Positions 41,885-52,379 of a stretch of 64,000 nucleotides of DNA are shown here, piece after piece. The notes under the pieces were generated by a model. That model did no database searches, had not been told where the DNA came from, and saw nothing but the letters and a program-made list of their open reading frames with translations. The stretch is taken from the NCBI RefSeq assembly GCF_020921035.1, contig NC_063159.1:9464501-9528500 (forward strand), in the 5' to 3' direction. Numbering within the stretch: position 1 is the first letter of the stretch; every line of letters starts with the position of its first letter. A program made the translations under genes and the position numbers. This DNA comes from Rhodamnia argentea (lineage: Eukaryota; Streptophyta; Magnoliopsida; Myrtales; Myrtaceae).

Positions 41885-43110
41885 ATTGCAAAATAATCAC
41901 CAACCATCCAACTTAAAAAGTTTCCGATCATTACCACAATTTCAGAAGCGAGTAATTGATTGTATGAAGAGGACACAGCAGACAGGAGCAGGGAATCCTA
42001 CTAACATAAGCATAAAAAGCATGAACAACAACTTTTTCTGGAAATAGTTACATAAGTAATGCAGCCTATGGAGGCGTTAAAAAAACCTTATACAACTAAT
42101 CCCAATACATTACAACGGTTTTCACGTGCTAGTAGGTTAGATATTTGATGTGCCCCGTGATGAAAGAAATAATTAGTGCCACCGCGACAAAATAAAAAGG
42201 TTATTTCTTCATGGAAAGTAATGTGCTTGATCCGGAAACAAGCAAAGAGAGAAACTCAAGCATATACCATAAGGTTAACAAAACACCGAATCTGATCGAG
42301 TTCCAAGAGTCAATCCATTCTAAGTTCATCATGATCCTCCTACCTGCGAAAAGTGGCTCACTTTGATCTTGGTCAGGTGCTATGCAGAATAAACAGGTAC
42401 CAGGACTTGAAAAATCTGCTAGTGTAGACTTGGGATCTTAATTGACCAACCAAGAGAACCTCTTAAGAAGTCTAATACGACTATAAGCATCACAATATTG
42501 AAATGAGCACCACAAAATCTACAATTTCACAGCTTTCTATTTGGAGAGAGAGAGAGAGAGGAGGCGACACAGTTTCATAAAGAATCAACATTCCATAACA
42601 AAGCTTCATGGTTCGATAGCTATTTTAATCAGGCTGATTGGTTAAGCTTGCAAGAGAATCACCATCTAAGTGATCCCCATCATAAAAGTATCACCTGAAG
42701 ACCATCATCCCCTAAATGATTAATGTTCATAGAACCAACATGCCAAATGAATATATCGGAACATTTCAAACAACCAAGCCACAAAAATATCAAGAATATG
42801 GAATACAATTTCCCATAAAGCATAAGAAAGCGTCCTCATTGACAAAATAACCGAAGTAGATAGCTAACTCTGTAATATGCACCACAAAAGGAAGCAATGA
42901 CAACCATCTGCTAATGTAATAATGCAGACAAATTGTATCAGTGCCGTACAACAGAGTGATTCACCAAAACACATTTACAGAATAGTGAAATCTTTGCGAA
43001 GTGAATAGAATCTTGGCAAAAAAAATCACTATTGTATTGAGCATCATGGAAAATATCAAGGGAGTCAAGCCCCAAGCCAGCTCCCACCCTTATAAGAGAA
43101 GGAAGCGGAG
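41885..43110. other. Spacer and 3' flank of the rhomboid gene
   Basis: No gene recognised. A short (GA)n run lies at 42544-42560. The last hundred or so bases before 43118 are probably the 3' UTR of the minus-strand rhomboid gene. Confidence 0.4.
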
Positions 43111-43117
43111 CTAAAGG

Positions 43118-43933
43118 TCACACAAGTTCAACACCTCCAACTGGAAGAGGAGTCATTTGCATAGTTCTACCATTCCCGGTTGCGACAAATCGCACCGAAG
43201 GCAAGGAGGGATCAGTAACAGATTCAATCTCGAGAAAGTTTAAATCATAGGCGCCGGATCGCTTCAAACTATATATGAACACAACCACAACCCATCCCAG
43301 CATTGAAATAGCCCAATAACTATTCATTCCATGAATCACACCCCAAGCAACAGCATACCCAACAATGATTCCCGACAAATGCCCAAGAAAACTTGCCTGG
43401 GGAACAATGATAGAAGTGAAAATTAGGGACTCAAAAGGTGCAAAACTGATGGGAAGTGAAAGAAATCCGAAAAGGTCGAGCTTCGATGAGGGCTGCTTCA
43501 CAGCAAGAATCGTCATCCACCCAAAGACAACACAGGAATACCCAACAGCCGTGACTCTCCGAAAATACTCTATCTTGAATCGATGAATCAATACACGGTA
43601 AATTCCCAATACAAGCACCCCCGACAGAATGACCAGAACAAGGGTGTACTCCAGATAATACGCCACGCCAAGACCCATGTGCCCCAGCTGTTCTACCACT
43701 CCAAGACTCCAAAGCGCGCTCATATTGAAAACAAGATGCAAGACGCTAATGTGCGAGAACGCCGAGGTAATTATCCGCCAATAGTGCCCTTCCATGGCGG
43801 CGTCGTAGCTCAGTCCAACATGCGAATAACCAATCCCTTTCTTCTGAATGTAGAACCATATTGCACAGCACAATCCTACGACGCAGCTCGTCGCAGGTTT
43901 CTCCAAGATCTCGTAAAACAAAGGCTTCCCCAT
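43118..43933 (-). CDS. RBL13: Rhomboid-like intramembrane serine protease, RBL13 type
   Basis: Single exon, 271 residues. The first ATG is at 43933; the codons before it begin with TTG. Several hydrophobic segments span the protein. Rhomboid hallmarks are visible: [11 protein letters not shown] (residues 51-61, the WR motif), HLVFN (H66, N70), the serine motif GYSC (Ser133) and GHLSG with the partner His185. The usual GxSG is GYSC here, as I recall for Arabidopsis RBL13, which this matches in length and almost throughout. Active rhomboids cut transmembrane substrates within the bilayer; the catalytic Ser-His pair is present, but the changed glycine leaves activity to be shown. A hydrophilic C-terminal tail follows the last membrane segment. 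Lies alone, with unrelated neighbours. Confidence 0.92.
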   Translation of the reverse strand: MGKPLFYEILEKPATSCVVGLCCAIWFYIQKKGIGYSHVGLSYDAAMEGHYWRIITSAFSHISVLHLVFNMSALWSLGVVEQLGHMGLGVAYYLEYTLVLVILSGVLVLGIYRVLIHRFKIEYFRRVTAVGYSCVVFGWMTILAVKQPSSKLDLFGFLSLPISFAPFESLIFTSIIVPQASFLGHLSGIIVGYAVAWGVIHGMNSYWAISMLGWVVVVFIYSLKRSGAYDLNFLEIESVTDPSLPSVRFVATGNGRTMQMTPLPVGGVELV

Positions 43934-43939
43934 CTGTAG

Positions 43940-45820
43940 AAACCTCAATTACCTTCTCATTCGCCTACGCATTGGAACTTTCACGACTGCAGGTAGCACG
44001 AGATTTGCTCAAATTCGGCAATATCAAGAAACCCCAGATCAAAATACTCGACAAAATTGCCAGGAGACGCCAAACTAAAAACTTGGCATCTCAGAATCAG
44101 TCAAAGCGACGTTCTTCAGTAGAGATTCCTCTCAAATATCTTGGGCTCAAGAAAGGAATCCAAGCTGATTCGATATGAATTTTCACCTCGAAAGACCGAG
44201 AAAGAGCTGATTGAATCTCGAAAATTCGTACTAGTAATTTCTAACCTTCAAGTCCAGTAATAAATCCTCCCGTTCTTCGCAAGTTCTAGATTTAACTGGG
44301 TGAGCCACCGGGTCGTCGCGCGCCGTCTAGCTGTGACCCTCTCTTGCGTAAGTATAAGAGAACTCCGGGAGATCGCCCTTCATTTCCAAGAAGCAGAGAG
44401 CATTGGGCCAAATCTCAAATGGGCTTCGTTTTCTTCACGACACAAGCTCATTCGAGGACACGAACTTACGAGAACAGGAAAGAAAGCGCCTTTGAGAGTT
44501 TTTCATTGTCCGAGGTCGTATTGTTTCTGCATATGGAACAAATCTCAACCTTCTTAAAGTCTTCTTTGTTATTTGTTCATATCATCGGATAAGATGATTA
44601 AATTCTTGAATTAATGCTTTGTCAATGAATACCTAAAACACTAGGAATTAAGGATAACACAGTTGCTTAAAGGGGTCGTTTTGAAGTTTGTCTGTAATTT
44701 CAAAGCCAAGGTTCGGCAATGTATAGGGAAGGATTAGCACTCTACAATACCCTTTCGGTGAAATGGTAACAATGATCGGAACTGTGATTTAATACGGAAG
44801 AGGTCACATGTTGACAACATGACACGATAATGATACGACATTACGGTATGGCGTGAATGATCAGATATGACAATAGAACCCAAAATGCTAGGCATTAAGG
44901 AAAACATTCGAAGACTAATGGCAACAATAATCGGAACTAAGATTTAATATGGAAGAGACAACATGTTGACAACATGACACGATAATGACACGACATTAGG
45001 TATGGGGACAATGATCAAACATGATAATAAAAACCTAAAATACGAGGCATTACAAAAAACACGGTTGCTTAAAGGGGTCATTTTGAAGTCATGTATTAAT
45101 TGAAAGCTGAGATTTGGTAATATGAATATGAAAGGATTAACACTCTTACCATACCCTTTTGGGAAATGGCAACAACGATCAAAGCTGTGATTTAGTATGA
45201 AAGAGATCGTGTGTTGGCAATGTTACGTTACTTAAGATATAGGGTTTATTTTCTGGATTTTATTTCTTTTAACATAAATAAGAGTATTATGGTCAAGTAC
45301 AATTTATAGTCAATAAAACGATAGGTATAAGGTTCCGTAATATAGAAAAAGAGGACTCCTCATTGAAATTTCACGATCTATTTCTTCCTCTATTCTCCTC
45401 TTTTCTTCTCCCTCTTGCTTCTTCTCTGTTGGCTATTTACTATATATTCTCTAATCAGCTTTGTGAAAGACAATATGACGCGATGATGGCATAGCATTAG
45501 GATGGAACGTGAATGATCGGATATGATAATGTGACGTCGATAATACGATAATATGATATTATAACATGATCGAAGAGTTTGACCTTTTGATTCAGTGATG
45601 ACGTCACTAGAGAGCAGAAGATAGAACCTAAATAAACATAAGTTAATATGAAACATTCTCTTTTCTACGGGGTGGATATGTCTTGGGTGTAACAGAAGCT
45701 ACCAACCTTAAGTGCACTTTCTCCTTTGTGGTTCACCCACTAATTATTTCATTCATTTTCTTAATCTCTACAACCACCAACCTTTTATTCTGTTTTTATT
45801 TTTTTTAATCCTTTTTTGAG
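43940..45820. other. Spacer between the rhomboid gene and the 45.9-kb gene
   Basis: Contains the 5' flank of the minus-strand rhomboid gene, short spurious frames at 43861-44592 and the repeat at 44628-45235. Nothing else recognised. Confidence 0.4.
44628..45235. repeat. Imperfect tandem repeat with a period of about 400 bp
   Basis: The phrases TTGCTTAAAGGGGTC, TTTTGAAGT and GGAAGGATTA-like/GAAAGGATTAACACTC occur near 44664 and 45068. A second motif, ATGTTGACAACATGACACGATAATGA, occurs near 44812 and 44963. The order suggests a nested local duplication. No coding content. Confidence 0.65.
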
Positions 45821-45823
45821 TCC

Positions 45824-45830
45824 ATATAAA
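45824..45830 (+). promoter_or_regulatory. TATA box of the 45.9-kb gene
   Basis: CATATAAAGC lies 78 bases before the ATG at 45908, which would leave a leader of about 45-50 bases. Surrounding DNA is AT-rich but this is the best match and position. Confidence 0.55.
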
Positions 45831-45907
45831 GCCATGACATATCGACCAAACCTTAGTATCATCGCACAAAAAAACGTCATGCGAAGCACCTAAGTACAAA
45901 ACCACGC

Positions 45908-46369
45908 ATGAGTAGTGAACGCGAACCATTTGATGATGATCTCCATCATCAGCTCAGCAATCACGATTACAGTTTGCAAGCCGATGATCATCGTGATGAA
46001 GGAATCGTAATTAGCGAGTACGAGTACCGCCGAGGCCGTGAATACTGGCATGCAAGGCAAGCCTTCCTAAAGAGCTACCACTTCTCCTCCTCGTCGCCGC
46101 CGCCAGAAGAAGAAGAAGATCATTGCGAACATCATGACCGTCACGATGATCGTCAGGTCAGTGGGTTCAAGGGGAAGCTCAAGAGGTCGATGAAGGGTCT
46201 TAACAAGACGGCCGAGGGAGTGGCGAAGGAGGTCCGTCGAGGAATAATGCCCAAGAGGAGGCTCAAAATTAGGGTTTTCAGGGTCAAGCTCAGTCTGCAT
46301 TCTTCTTTGGTTGCGTTGACCATGAGATGTTTCATTCCTTGGTTTAGCAAAGTTGAGCATGTGCAATGA
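45908..46369 (+). CDS. Uncharacterised basic plant protein, 153 residues
   Basis: Single open frame with an ATG placed well after a TATA box. The N-terminal third is acidic and histidine-rich, then comes YEYRRGREYWHARQAFLKSY. A serine/proline/glutamate linker and a second His/Asp-rich patch follow, then a strongly basic segment from about residue 85, GFKGKLKRSMKGLNKTAEGV, and MPKRRLKIRVFRVK. No signal peptide or membrane segment is certain; the last 35 residues are moderately hydrophobic. I recall small plant proteins with a similar YW..RQ.FL.SY motif, but I cannot name a family or function. An intron inside the frame is possible and was not excluded. Confidence 0.65.
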   Translation: MSSEREPFDDDLHHQLSNHDYSLQADDHRDEGIVISEYEYRRGREYWHARQAFLKSYHFSSSSPPPEEEEDHCEHHDRHDDRQVSGFKGKLKRSMKGLNKTAEGVAKEVRRGIMPKRRLKIRVFRVKLSLHSSLVALTMRCFIPWFSKVEHVQ

Positions 46370-47143
46370 TCCCCAGCTCAACTTAGGGTTTGACACCAAA
46401 AGCTCTCTACATGGATACAATTTGAGCTCAAAAGGATGCAACTACTCTCCTTCCAAACACCATATACTCCTATCAATGTAGATTTGAACTCTTGTGAGTG
46501 AGTTTGGCAAGAAGTACTCATGTCCACAGAAATTTTTCAAGAACTTATCAAAATCAACAATTCATGTCATCATAAACAAAGGGTAAAGGAGAAATTACTA
46601 CTTCTCAACATGGTATCGAAATTAGGCAATGAATACCGCACGATACGAGCTCACGGTCCGGTCTCGAATGGCGCATGTTCCTCTCAAGGATACGGTTTTT
46701 GATTTATCAGCAATCAAAGCAAAATCTAACTCTCTCCTATTCAAGATTGGTGTCACTGTTCTGGACACCGTGGGTGGGGGGACCATAAAAAAAGGTCTGT
46801 TCTCTCTTAGAACAGCTCACACATGGGGGGGTGTGACCACCCCTACCAAAGCCTTGGTGGATGTCGTAGATTTCATTCTTTTGATTCGGGCCAAGATTCA
46901 TATCTCCTTATCTTCTTCTCACCCCACCTCAGCTGTCCACCAAGCACTCTCTTGCGTATCTTGCACTCATCAAATATCTCTCTAAGCCTCCTCTCTCTTT
47001 CATTCTCTCTCCACCTCTTGATATTCTCTTTCTCTTGTTGTCTTAGTTTTGGAAACTGCTTCTCAACTTGTCTGTGCTCCTCTCGGCTTGGCCTGAAATG
47101 GGCATTTGTCAAAACTAAATACTGCTGCTTGCTTCAGACACAT

Positions 47144-47149
47144 CACGTG
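47144..47149 (+). promoter_or_regulatory. G-box (CACGTG) in the B-box gene leader
   Basis: CACGTG within ATCACGTGTTG, 38 bases before the ATG of the B-box gene. G-boxes bind HY5, PIF and other bZIP/bHLH light regulators. BBX24-type genes act in that network, so the site is plausible, but its position in the leader rather than upstream makes function uncertain. Confidence 0.4.
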
Positions 47150-47186
47150 TTGAGGTTGACAGTTGAAGAAGGAGGAGGAGGAGGAG

Positions 47187-48435
47187 ATGAAGATACAGTG
47201 TGATGTGTGCGAGAGAGCACCGGCGGCGGTGATATGCTGCGCAGACGAAGCCGCGCTGTGCGAGAGATGCGACGTGGAGATTCACGCGGCAAACAAGCTC
47301 GCGAGCAAGCACCAGAGGCTTCTCCTCAACTGCATCTCCAACAGCCTCCCTCCTTGTGACATTTGCCGGGTACTTCCCTTTTGGTTTTCCTCTTCTGGTG
47401 TGTTGGTCGATGTTGATTTACCTTTGGATTTGTTCTCTGTGTTCTTGCGTCCTTAATGGGCAATCTGGTTTGAAGCAAATCTTGTTCGTGTGCGATTTGA
47501 AGCTGATGAAATAAATATGAAGACGGCTGCACACCCAAAACTTTTTATCTTGTCCGATGTAATTAGTTGCTTTTTCCTATTAGCTTCAGCTTTTAGCTCA
47601 AAAAGAGAGTTGCTTGTCGTCGCTATTGGGAATTTTGCATGACTAGAAAGACATAGAATGGCCTAACAAAACTGAACTACTTTGTCTTTTCTCCCGTCTA
47701 ATTTTTGCAGATTTCGTTGTAATTTTGTGGTAATGCAAGGTACATATATTGATTTCCACTCTGGTTCCTCGATCTCATGATAACTTCGACATACAGGAGA
47801 AGGCGGCGTTCATCTTCTGTGTCGAAGACAGAGCCCTCTTCTGTCAGGACTGTGACGAACCGATCCATTCGGCGGGGAGCCTATCTGCGAACCACCAGAG
47901 GTTCCTAGCCACTGGCATTAGGGTGGCTCTAAGATCTAGATGTGCCAAGGATGCCGACAAAACCTGCTCGGAGCCACCGAACCCAAGCTCTCAACCAGTT
48001 AAAACACCCCACCAACAGGCTTCTGTCTCGACTTCGCCGTGGGGGGTCGATGACCTGTTGCAGTTAACGGATTTCGAATCCTCTGACAAGGTGAGATTAA
48101 GTGTGACCACTTTGGACTATGTATGCAAAATAATGTTCTGCACTTGGGTTTCTGCTGAATGTTGGAGCTCGTTTTAATTTGTAATCCTTTTGCAGAAAGA
48201 GCAGCTCGAGTTTGGAGAGTTAGAGTGGCTAGCAGACATGGGGCTTTTCGGCGATCACCTCCCTCAAGAGGCGGCTGAAGTTCCTCAGCTGCCGATGCCA
48301 CAGACAGGCAACTTCACTTCCTCCAAGACTGCCAAATTCAATGTCTCACACAAGAAGCCAAGGATTGAAATCCCGGACGAGGAGGAGGAGGAGCACTTCA
48401 CCGTCCCCGATCTTGGACGAGAATGGAGGAGTTAG
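47187..48435 (+). CDS. BBX24: Double B-box zinc finger protein, BBX24/STO-like
   Basis: Three exons, 47187-47369, 47797-48090 and 48196-48435, all phase 0 with GT-AG borders, give 238 residues. Box 1 has C5, C8, C17, D20, C25, C28, H33 and H42. Box 2 has C57, C60, C69, D72, C77, C80, H85 and H94. There is no CCT domain. The C-terminal part holds [24 protein letters not shown] and an acidic run followed by EHFTVPDLG. That order is diagnostic of Arabidopsis BBX24 (STO) and BBX25 (STH), which bind COP1 and HY5 in the nucleus and dampen light-induced photomorphogenesis; the VP-containing tail is the COP1-contact region. BBX24 against BBX25 cannot be settled without a tree. The protein start is fixed by the MKIQCDVC motif; the frame is open for a few codons before it without an ATG. 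Confidence 0.93.
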
Positions 48436-48439
48436 TTCT

Positions 48440-49925
48440 AGAGGGTAGCGGTTGATAGGCTTGTTAATAGTCTGGTGTGTTAGTATATAATGTGCTCACG
48501 TAATGCATATACATCTTAAAGTTGCTCGTTGAACTGCTTTAAAAGTCGTCTTCAGCATCATGGCTTAGAAGAAATAGTTAAGGTGTTTCTTCTACTGGAT
48601 TTCCTTTCTTTTTCTTTGTTAGAATTATGCCTAAAATTTGCGGCTCGGTATTAAAAGTATCCGCTTATGCGTTACTCTGCGAAGGGGATGAGTCGAGCCT
48701 ATGCACGGGTGAAATTCATGACAGTGTCGCCATACCCGTCTTCTGAACGAGTTCTGCAGGAAAGTTCAAGCAGTATAGCCACTTTGTGTGACCGCAAATC
48801 GCACTCTTCGAAAATAACAAGAGGAGGAATCATCAACAGCGGTGAGGCTTCGTTTCATGCGGTGTCTCCCAGTTTTGCCGACAATTAAGGCAGGACGCTT
48901 CTCCTTACGATCAATCCCTGACTACTTTGTGGGCAAATGGAGCCAATTCGCCCTTGGATACATTTGCCAGCACGGGATATGGATTTGGAATACGTTAGGA
49001 CGGGAAAAGTAACTTCAAATCTCACTCATTCACTTTCAAATAGTGAATTTAACAAGTGTTCACATCGTTCAGCAACTTTGTCTTACGAAAATTATGTAAC
49101 GTTTTCTAGTTTGTAATATTTTCAGGTCATTAGGATCTTTCCGATGGAGAAGTAACTTCCGATCTATGAATTTAACAGCTCTTACACAAGGTTAGAAATT
49201 GTGCATACAGACATGTAAGTCGCATATTCAATGTGATCAAGAGCTTTGCAATCGGAAAAGTGACTTTAAACCTTTTTTTTTTTTTTTGTCAAATCTTTAA
49301 ACCCATTATACACCACTAACTTCTAAGGATGGTTGGAGTCAAAAGTAACAGTAACAAGTACATTTTCTATTTGTTTGTTAACATCCCAGAACAAAAGGTA
49401 ATGTTTTCAATACCTTAATTGCTAGTAACTTAGCATGAAAAGTTATTATCCAGTTAAGAAGATTACTTGCCAGTCAGCGAACAAGTTGTCTGTTCTTGTG
49501 GCTTCATCTGATCCAATTGGTCCACATAATAGAGAAGGATTGAGAACTTCTTTTTCTTTTCAATGTGATTGAAATGAGGGAAAGGCCCAAAAATAGCAAG
49601 ATATAGATAATCCTCAGGAACTCAGACCAGGCCAGGCAATACCAGTGGTTTAGATGCAATGTTAATCAAGTAAATATCCTCCTATTCCACCATTTAAGCG
49701 ACTCTGTAGTGATAAGAAGTCAGAACCACTAGTCCAGGTCAAAATAAAAAAGGGACGAAACATCAAAATTGCTATATAGTCGTTTCGCCAATGCTGCAAT
49801 AAATCTTGCATGATCAATAACCGACTTCAACGAATTAAATTTACGAGGGGCAAAAAAGAAGCTACACGTACAATAGTCTTAAAAAATACTACACAACGGA
49901 CCCTTTCCAGTCAAAACATTACATG
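48440..49925. other. Spacer between BBX24-like and YIF1-like genes
   Basis: Holds the 3' ends of two convergent genes. A 73-codon frame at 48667-48888 has no recognisable motif. No repeats with clear ends were found. Confidence 0.4.
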
Positions 49926-49932
49926 ATTCAGC

Positions 49933-51396
49933 TCAGAAAAGCCAGTTGAGACTAATATTGCCAAGCCATGAGAAAAGTGGGAACTGTGCGAAAGCAATGA
50001 AGAGCAATAGGTAGTGCAGCCTACTTGAATCGTAACTTCTCACCTCCGCAGAAAGGACTCTCTTCATCGTCTTCACCAAGAAAATGCCCATACACAAGCA
50101 GGCCAGTGGCATCATAACAAAGTACATGTAACTTAAGATGATTTTCCCCATTATAGCCAAGCACAACCCTGCAAACGTGTACCCAGCATATGCCACAATG
50201 TCCAGCAAAGGTGGCTCGACACCACCCAGAGAAAGCAATGTGACTTTCAGCAACATTACTTGCAGAGACCAGCCAAGCAATCCTTTGACAAACAGCCATT
50301 GCACCGCATCTGGGCTAAACCTGAAAATAAATAACCCTTTATTAACGTCTCCCACGAAGCTTTGGCCATGAGAATTATCAGTACAAAGCAAGCTGAAATG
50401 CTAGCATTATTTGCATGAAAGCAATTATGAGAGATCCGGAATAGAACTTGTCTCCAAAGACAAATTGAGGATGTCTTAAAAACAGAACGATGTAAACTTC
50501 AACGTCAGAAAAGGCAATACATACCGCCCCTGAAGTCCCAACAATAAGCCAGCAAGAATAACATAGGTTCCAAAAGCCATGAATGGGATGTACAAGTCCG
50601 GCGCATTGATATCATAAATAGGTGGTCTGTATGAGAGCCTTCCTCCCACGGGTTCTGTTATTCGTGTCCAGTGACACTGAAGAAAGGAATACACAAGCAG
50701 ATTAATGAAAGAACAAACAAGAGTTACTAATGATAACTGTCCAACAAAGTCAGCACTTACTCTGTGAAGGAATGGGAATAAAACCACCTTCAACTTGTTC
50801 CTCACATACTGATCATTCACTTGAAAATAGTACTGGGGATCAGAAAAGTACCTACTAATCTGCTCGCACAGAAAGCAAAATCCAAAAGACGCCAAATGAT
50901 ACTTGTCAGATAAAAACGCATAAATGAAAATTAGGAGGTTTCAGAACAATAGTCTACTACATCAAAGATTGCATCTCAGCTGTGCATAAGTCTATATGCT
51001 ATATCCTGTGATAGAGAACAGAAGACCAGAACCGTCCTTCAAATCAACAACAAACAACTAAAAGTTTCGATTTGAGCAACTCAAGAGCTTCCTTCTTGCC
51101 ATTATTGAAATCCACTTGAAACACGACTGCCAGGGATCATTCAATGAAAAGTAAAAAAAATGCATATGTAGCTCAAAAGGCAAGCAACAACTAAACGGAG
51201 TATATCTCATTAGTGCGATACTCACATTGCTTTGTACATACTCAGAGCTTGATCCCAAAAATTTCTCTCCATATGTACCAAGGTCGCCTCGAATAAGTCC
51301 AGAACCAGCTCCATAAAATGCCCCTTCGAATGGGTTAGGCTGAGATTGTGTAAGTGGCCTAGGCGCCCCAGGCTGCATCCGTGGATTTTCATACAT
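49933..51396 (-). CDS. YIF1 family ER-Golgi membrane protein
   Basis: Four coding exons on the minus strand, 51396-51226, 50859-50761, 50676-50525 and 50320-49933, give 269 residues in one frame with GT-AG borders. The cytosolic N-terminus ends in FYGAGSGLIRGDLGTYG and SSSEYVQSNISRYFSDPQYY. Then come the family motif NKLKVVLFPFLHR and HWTRITEPVGGRLSYRPPIY. At least four or five membrane helices follow in exons 3 and 4, and the end reads SRLHYLLLFIAFAQFPLFSW. YIF1 partners YIP1 and Rab/Ypt proteins in ER-to-Golgi vesicle traffic. Length equals that of the Arabidopsis homologue I recall. An acceptor just before the ATG (TCTTCTGCAG then TCATG) implies a 5'-UTR intron; the first exon probably lies between 51.9 and 52.5 kb and would then overlap the plus-strand frame at 52108. 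Confidence 0.93.
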
Positions 51397-51959
51397 GACT
51401 GCAGAAGAGGCAGCACACTGCACCAAAAAATAAAAAATAAAATAAAATAAAAAATTCTGTCAACCTGTGCCATGCAAATGCTCCTCTCGCAATAGGCCTG
51501 ATTAGTTTATCAAGAGGGCCTTTGGCAAACAATCACTACGAGTCAAATCAACACAAAGATGTCATCTATTCTTTTGTAAGAGTTATTATTTGTTTTACTA
51601 GTTCACAATGAGGCAAAAATTATGTCGAAAAAGTCAAATTTACTGACTAAATCAGTTTGCCAAATACTTGGATCACTCAGACGCTTTGACCCTTTTCTCC
51701 TTAGGGCCACAAATTGTGCGATTTTGCAGATTAATGGGCAAAGATGTAGTCGATATGAAGTACCATAAAGGAAGCATTTCTGTATCAAATTCGTCAGCTG
51801 ACTACTACATCCATAGTATGACATATCCCTCATTGACTAACAAGAAAGGATGAATACCAAATAATCATATGATGAACCCCTATAATTACGATGAACAGAT
51901 GCTTTCAACAGCTTCCATGGCTAAAAAGTTTCACGATTACCAGAAACCACCCTAAACCT

Positions 51960-51967
51960 TATATAAA
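51960..51967 (+). promoter_or_regulatory. TATA box, plus strand
   Basis: TATATAAA within CCTTATATAAACAAG, 141 bases before the ATG at 52108. It supports, but does not prove, transcription of the small frame that follows. Confidence 0.4.
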
Positions 51968-52107
51968 CAAGCAAAAACAAGGAGGACATGAACCCAGCCA
52001 ATCAAAACGATAACCAAACCGTCCCTAAAAGCAACAGAAACCGGACCACCAATCCACTGAACTCAACCCCCGCCGGAGCAACTTAATTCCACTCCAAACG
52101 AGAAAAT

Positions 52108-52377
52108 ATGCACACAGAAGCAAGCGAAGTTCCACGACCACCACAAAAGCACAGGCGATCCGACGTGAACGCAGACAGAACTGCGCTAGACATGTGGAAA
52201 TCCCTCAGCGACGAGGAAGCAGAAAGCGACCTGGATATGGAACTCGGACCTTTGGAGGATCTCGATAGCACGCGAAACTTCAGCAAGTCGGTCGACGATC
52301 GGCTTGGGAAGTTCGAACGGCTATTTGACGCGGTCGTTCGATTCGCCGGCGTGAAAAGCTCGAACGAGGGAGAATGA
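52108..52377 (+). CDS. Possible small acidic protein, 89 residues
   Basis: ATG-started frame with balanced codon use and a composition unlike random sequence: DMWKSLSDEEAESDLDMELG, LEDLDSTRNFSKSVDDRLGK, then a mixed helix FERLFDAVVRFAG. There is no signal peptide or membrane segment. A TATA box lies upstream. Against it, the same DNA read on the minus strand is pyrimidine-rich and could be the 5' leader of the YIF1-like gene. I do not recognise a family. Treat as a candidate. Confidence 0.4.
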   Translation: MHTEASEVPRPPQKHRRSDVNADRTALDMWKSLSDEEAESDLDMELGPLEDLDSTRNFSKSVDDRLGKFERLFDAVVRFAGVKSSNEGE

Positions 52378-52379
52378 AC

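Noticed and set aside
46520-46985. Frames and a TGGTATCGAAA sequence near 46612 that resembles a retrotransposon primer-binding site
   Set aside because: No LTR on either side and no gag or pol sequence; the similarity is too short.
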